The notes below the pieces were generated by a model. The model saw nothing but the letters and a program-made list of their open reading frames with translations. It searched no databases and had not been told where the DNA came from. The position numbers and the translations under genes are program-made. From Clostridia bacterium (GTDB lineage: Bacteria > Bacillota > Clostridia > Oscillospirales > CAG-382): a stretch of DNA of 8,300 nt. The stretch is taken from NCBI GenBank assembly GCA_017560285.1, contig JAFYOG010000099.1, forward strand, positions 1 through 8,300. The letters run 5' to 3'. Positions 6,008-8,300 of this stretch are shown one piece after another (position 1 is the first letter of the stretch; every line of letters starts with the position of its first letter).

Positions 6008-7275
6008 ATTATTTGGAAAAATGCACTTTTTTCTTCTTGACATAACGGGTTTTCCGCTCCGCTTAATGGGTTGTAAAAAGAAGAGTATGTAAAAATGCAA
6101 AACCCCTTTGAAGTTTTTGTGTTTTTAATTATCGCAAGGGATTTTGCCAAAATATCCTTGTTATCACGCCATTCGTATTTCCCGCTTTCGCCTGCGTGTT
6201 TATCTAAAATCCCTTCGCTGCCCAACACGCACTTTGCCGCCGATAAACCTATATAGAGCTTAACCGATTTTTCGGTTACGGCATTGCACCAATCCTTAAA
6301 GACCTTTTCAAAAGGGCAGGTTTGGTTTTCGAACCCAAAATATAATTGCGGCATAATATAATCGATATATCCTTTTTTACTGCACCATAGCTCTACATCG
6401 GCATACCAACCGTCTTTTAAAGAATAAAGGTTTCCCGCAGGGGAAATGCCAAATAATTTACCGTTTTTATGTGCGGTATTATATAAAGCTAATATAGTTC
6501 GGTTTATGTTATTTCTTCTGAAATCCCCCTTGTCGTCAGCTCCGCTTTTTAAAAATTCAAATTCGTCGTCAAATTCAAATTCCGTAGGATAAAAGTAATC
6601 GTCAATATGTATCCCTTCAAAATCATAGTTTAAAAGAATTTCTTCTGCGCCGCTTGCGATTAAATCCGTAGCCTCGGGATATGCTGGGTCAAGATATAAA
6701 ATCCCGTCTAAGCCTAATTCTATACGTTTCCCAATGCCTTCTTTATACCAGTTGTAAATTTGTCCTTTGCCGTAATTTATAAGCTCTTCTTCACTGCATA
6801 ATCTGTATGGGTTAATCCATGCATGTACCGAAATTCCTTTTTCTTTCGCTAATTCCAAAAAAATAGGTACGGGGTCGTATTCTATTTCACCGCCGTATAT
6901 ACCTGCAACGTATTTAGATGCAGGGTAATATTTGCTTTCGTATATACTGTCGCCGTTGGGACGCAACTGTAAAAAAATGGTATTAAATCTATCGTTTGCA
7001 AGATTATTTAAAAGAGTATTTACTTTTTTTCTGTAATCGGTTATATCGCGTTGCTTGTTGCCGTCGCGGTATATTGGATGCATATCAAATTGCGATACCC
7101 ACATACCTCGCATTTCTGTGCTATCTATGGTATTTTCTATATATTCGATGTTGGAAACACAGTAATCTTCCTGATCTTGTTTATAAACAAGTAGGTTTTC
7201 GTCTGCATAAACATTGCAACCGCATAAAAAACAACAGCAAAACAGCAAAATTATAATTCGAAAGATAAATATCAC
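5995..7275 (-). CDS. GHL10 (YngK/DUF187-type) glycoside-hydrolase-like lipoprotein
   Basis: A probable surface lipoprotein of 426 residues with a GHL10 TIM-barrel domain (PF02638 type), usually annotated as family 10 glycosyl hydrolase-like; its substrate is not established. Residues 5-19 are very hydrophobic and lead to a lipobox LCGC with Cys20 as the lipidated residue. Family motifs run in order: RGMWVSQFDM (56-65), LRPNGDSIYESKYYP (104-118), HAWINPYR (151-158), GIHIDDYFYP (221-230) and DYIMPQLYFGF (305-315). The paired Asp in IDDYFYP is the best candidate for catalytic residues. An acidic/aromatic repeat EFEFDDEFEF (232-241) follows it. The start is uncertain: GTG 7275 is the only standard start after an in-frame TAA, but it sits inside AGAGGTGA and overlaps the stop of a possible leader ORF. 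The stop codon lies in the loop of the shared terminator. It is convergent with the central operon and divergent from cca, so it is probably transcribed alone. Confidence 0.88.
   Translation of the reverse strand: MIFIFRIIILLFCCCFLCGCNVYADENLLVYKQDQEDYCVSNIEYIENTIDSTEMRGMWVSQFDMHPIYRDGNKQRDITDYRKKVNTLLNNLANDRFNTIFLQLRPNGDSIYESKYYPASKYVAGIYGGEIEYDPVPIFLELAKEKGISVHAWINPYRLCSEEELINYGKGQIYNWYKEGIGKRIELGLDGILYLDPAYPEATDLIASGAEEILLNYDFEGIHIDDYFYPTEFEFDDEFEFLKSGADDKGDFRRNNINRTILALYNTAHKNGKLFGISPAGNLYSLKDGWYADVELWCSKKGYIDYIMPQLYFGFENQTCPFEKVFKDWCNAVTEKSVKLYIGLSAAKCVLGSEGILDKHAGESGKYEWRDNKDILAKSLAIIKNTKTSKGFCIFTYSSFYNPLSGAENPLCQEEKSAFFQIIKGS
6553..6582. repeat. Short direct repeat inside the GHL10 gene
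   Basis: A perfect 12-bp direct repeat (AAATTCAAATTC at 6553-6564 and 6571-6582) separated by GTCGTC. On the minus strand it encodes the EFEFDDEFEF stretch directly after the IDDYFYP motif. It probably arose by local duplication or slippage within the coding sequence. Confidence 0.7.
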
Positions 7276-7304
7276 CTCTGTTGGATTGTATTACGCTTGT
7301 CCAT
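7272..7304 (-). CDS. Possible 10-codon leader ORF upstream of the GHL10 lipoprotein gene
   Basis: ATG at 7304 opens a short frame encoding MDKRNTIQQR that ends in TGA at 7274-7272. It has a good ribosome binding site, AAGG (7316-7313), with an 8-base gap. Its stop overlaps the GTG start of the lipoprotein gene as GTGA, the classic arrangement for translational coupling. It may set translation of the lipoprotein, or it may show that the lipoprotein's true charged N-terminus has been split off by a one-base change. It could also be chance, as the frame is very short. Confidence 0.35.
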   Translation of the reverse strand: MDKRNTIQQR

Positions 7305-7317
7305 AAAAAATACCTTG

Positions 7318-7346
7318 TTGCATAAAAATTTAATGTGTGTTATTAT
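7318..7346 (+). promoter_or_regulatory. Candidate promoter for cca
   Basis: TTGCAT (7318-7323, 3 of 6 to -35), a 17-bp spacer and TATTAT (7341-7346, 5 of 6 to -10). Transcription would start near 7353, leaving a leader of only about 10 bases that still contains GGTGAG. This supports ATG 7363 as the start, because ATG 7345 and ATG 7351 would lie before or at the transcript end. Confidence 0.4.
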
Positions 7347-7369
7347 GTTTATGGGTGAGATTATGATAA
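7342..7369 (-). promoter_or_regulatory. Candidate promoter for the GHL10 lipoprotein gene
   Basis: On the minus strand, TTATCA (7369-7364, 4 of 6 to -35), a 16-bp spacer and CATAAT (7347-7342, 5 of 6 to -10). It overlaps the candidate cca promoter and the first cca codons. In AT-rich DNA such matches are common, so support is weak. Confidence 0.3.
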
Positions 7370-8300
7370 CTGATAACGATATATTAACAATACTGAATAT
7401 GCTTACCTCCGCAGGCTATAAAGCTTATGCTGTGGGCGGTTACGTCCGCAACAGCTTAATGGGTATAGAAAGCACCGATTGCGATATAACTACTTCGGCG
7501 GCACCAAACGAGATTATAGAGGTTTTTTCTAACCATAAGGTTATAAAAACCGGTATAAAGCACGGTACCGTTACGGTTGTATATAATAACATCCCGTACG
7601 AAATAACTACCTTTCGTACCGAGAGCGAATATACCGATTTTCGCCATCCCAATAAAGTGGAATTTGTAAATGACGTATATTTGGACCTTTCACGCAGGGA
7701 TTTTACAGTAAACGCAATAGCCTATAACCCCACCCAAGGTGTGGTTGACCCATTTAACGGTATCGACGATATAAAGAATAATATTCTGCGCACGGTTGGC
7801 GACCCGAAAGAACGTTTTAACGAAGACGCACTGCGAATTTTGCGGGCGTTGCGCTTTGCATCTGTTTTGGGATTTACCATTCATAATAATACTGCAGTCG
7901 CCATAAATGAAATGGCAACCACCGTTGCAAATATTTCTGCAGAACGTATATATACCGAGCTAAAAAAGCTTATTTTAGGCAAGCACGCAGTTAATGTAAT
8001 TACGCAATTCAAAACTGCGATTAATAAAATAATACCCATAGAAAATATTCCCGAAAACTTCGATCTTTTACCTTTGGATATTTCAATGCGCTTTGCCGCA
8101 TTGTGCGGCAGTTCTGTTTTGCAAGCATTAAACCGTTTGAAGGCAGATAACAATACAATAGAAAAGTGTGCATTGCTGTTGTCATCCAAACCAATTCCAA
8201 ATGATATTATAGCAATCAAGCAATATATTTCTGCATTAGGCAGGGAAAACGCCGCCTATGTGGCAAACTATCGCCGTATAATTTTTGGCGAGGATAAAGA
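7363..8300 (+). CDS. cca: tRNA CCA-nucleotidyltransferase, 5' part (3' end outside window)
   Basis: A class II nucleotidyltransferase that adds or repairs the CCA end of tRNAs; 312 complete codons are present and the frame runs off the window. Visible motifs are AVGGYVRN (23-30) with the metal-binding pair Asp39/Asp41 in STDCDI (motif A), SRRDFTVNAIA (110-120, motif B), DPFNGIDDI (129-137) and the nucleotide-selecting EDALRILRALRF (154-165, motif D). The downstream part is the start of the helical body and tail. The family's usual VRD after the GG loop reads VRN here. ATG 7363 is preferred because GGGTGAG (7353-7359) precedes it; in-frame ATGs at 7351 (adding MGEI) and 7345 have no ribosome binding site. 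A bacterial poly(A) polymerase is the related alternative but is less likely in this kind of organism. It is divergent from the lipoprotein gene. Confidence 0.92.
   Translation, partial: MITDNDILTILNMLTSAGYKAYAVGGYVRNSLMGIESTDCDITTSAAPNEIIEVFSNHKVIKTGIKHGTVTVVYNNIPYEITTFRTESEYTDFRHPNKVEFVNDVYLDLSRRDFTVNAIAYNPTQGVVDPFNGIDDIKNNILRTVGDPKERFNEDALRILRALRFASVLGFTIHNNTAVAINEMATTVANISAERIYTELKKLILGKHAVNVITQFKTAINKIIPIENIPENFDLLPLDISMRFAALCGSSVLQALNRLKADNNTIEKCALLLSSKPIPNDIIAIKQYISALGRENAAYVANYRRIIFGEDK

Noticed and set aside
6996..7256. An 86-codon plus-strand frame opposite the start of the lipoprotein gene.
   Set aside because: Antisense to the conserved RGMWVSQFDM region of the GHL10 domain, with no promoter or family resemblance.
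7881..8219. A 112-codon minus-strand frame with hydrophobic stretches, opposite cca.
   Set aside because: Antisense shadow of the cca frame, which has clear family motifs; the hydrophobicity follows from the complementary codons.
1..8300. Mobile elements, CRISPR arrays, tRNA or rRNA genes, riboswitches.
   Set aside because: Nothing resembling transposases, spaced repeats, tRNA cloverleafs or long structured leaders was seen; the gaps between genes are all about 100 bp or less.

Overview
The window looks like chromosomal DNA from an anaerobic, Gram-positive-type bacterium, most likely a gut-associated member of the Clostridia (Bacillota). This is inferred from moderate-to-low GC, strong AGAGG/AGGTGA ribosome binding sites before almost every gene, a rubredoxin-fused flavoprotein typical of strict anaerobes, and a lipoprotein-type extracellular hydrolase. 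There are no phage, IS, integrase, CRISPR or tRNA sequences, so nothing points to a recently acquired island.

Layout: (1) 1-1628, plus strand: the 3' part of tyrA (prephenate dehydrogenase) followed 14 bp later by a class I DAHP synthase, two aromatic amino acid biosynthesis genes that end at a strong hairpin terminator (1635-1665). (2) 1675-6007: a transcription unit with a near-consensus promoter (TTGCAA-17-TATAAT), four tightly spaced plus-strand genes and a terminator. The genes encode a cytoplasmic GH35 beta-galactosidase, a divergent neutral-ceramidase-superfamily protein, a flavin-reductase/rubredoxin fusion, and an FlK-like hotdog thioesterase. (3) 5995-7304, minus strand: a GHL10/YngK-type glycoside-hydrolase-like lipoprotein. 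Its GTG start lies inside its own Shine-Dalgarno-like sequence and overlaps the stop of a possible 10-codon leader ORF; its own stop codon lies in the loop of the shared convergent terminator. (4) 7363-8300, plus strand: the 5' part of a tRNA CCA-nucleotidyltransferase, divergent from the lipoprotein gene and running off the window.

Together, the first two genes feed tyrosine synthesis. The central operon is the most unusual part: it combines a sugar-releasing enzyme, a probable metal-dependent hydrolase of unknown substrate, an electron carrier and an acyl-CoA thioesterase. The two hydrolases lack signal peptides, so any substrate would have to be imported first. A joint role in breaking down an imported beta-galactoside-containing or acylated molecule is possible but is inference. 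The ceramidase-like protein lacks the known catalytic serine of ceramidases, so it should not be called a ceramidase.
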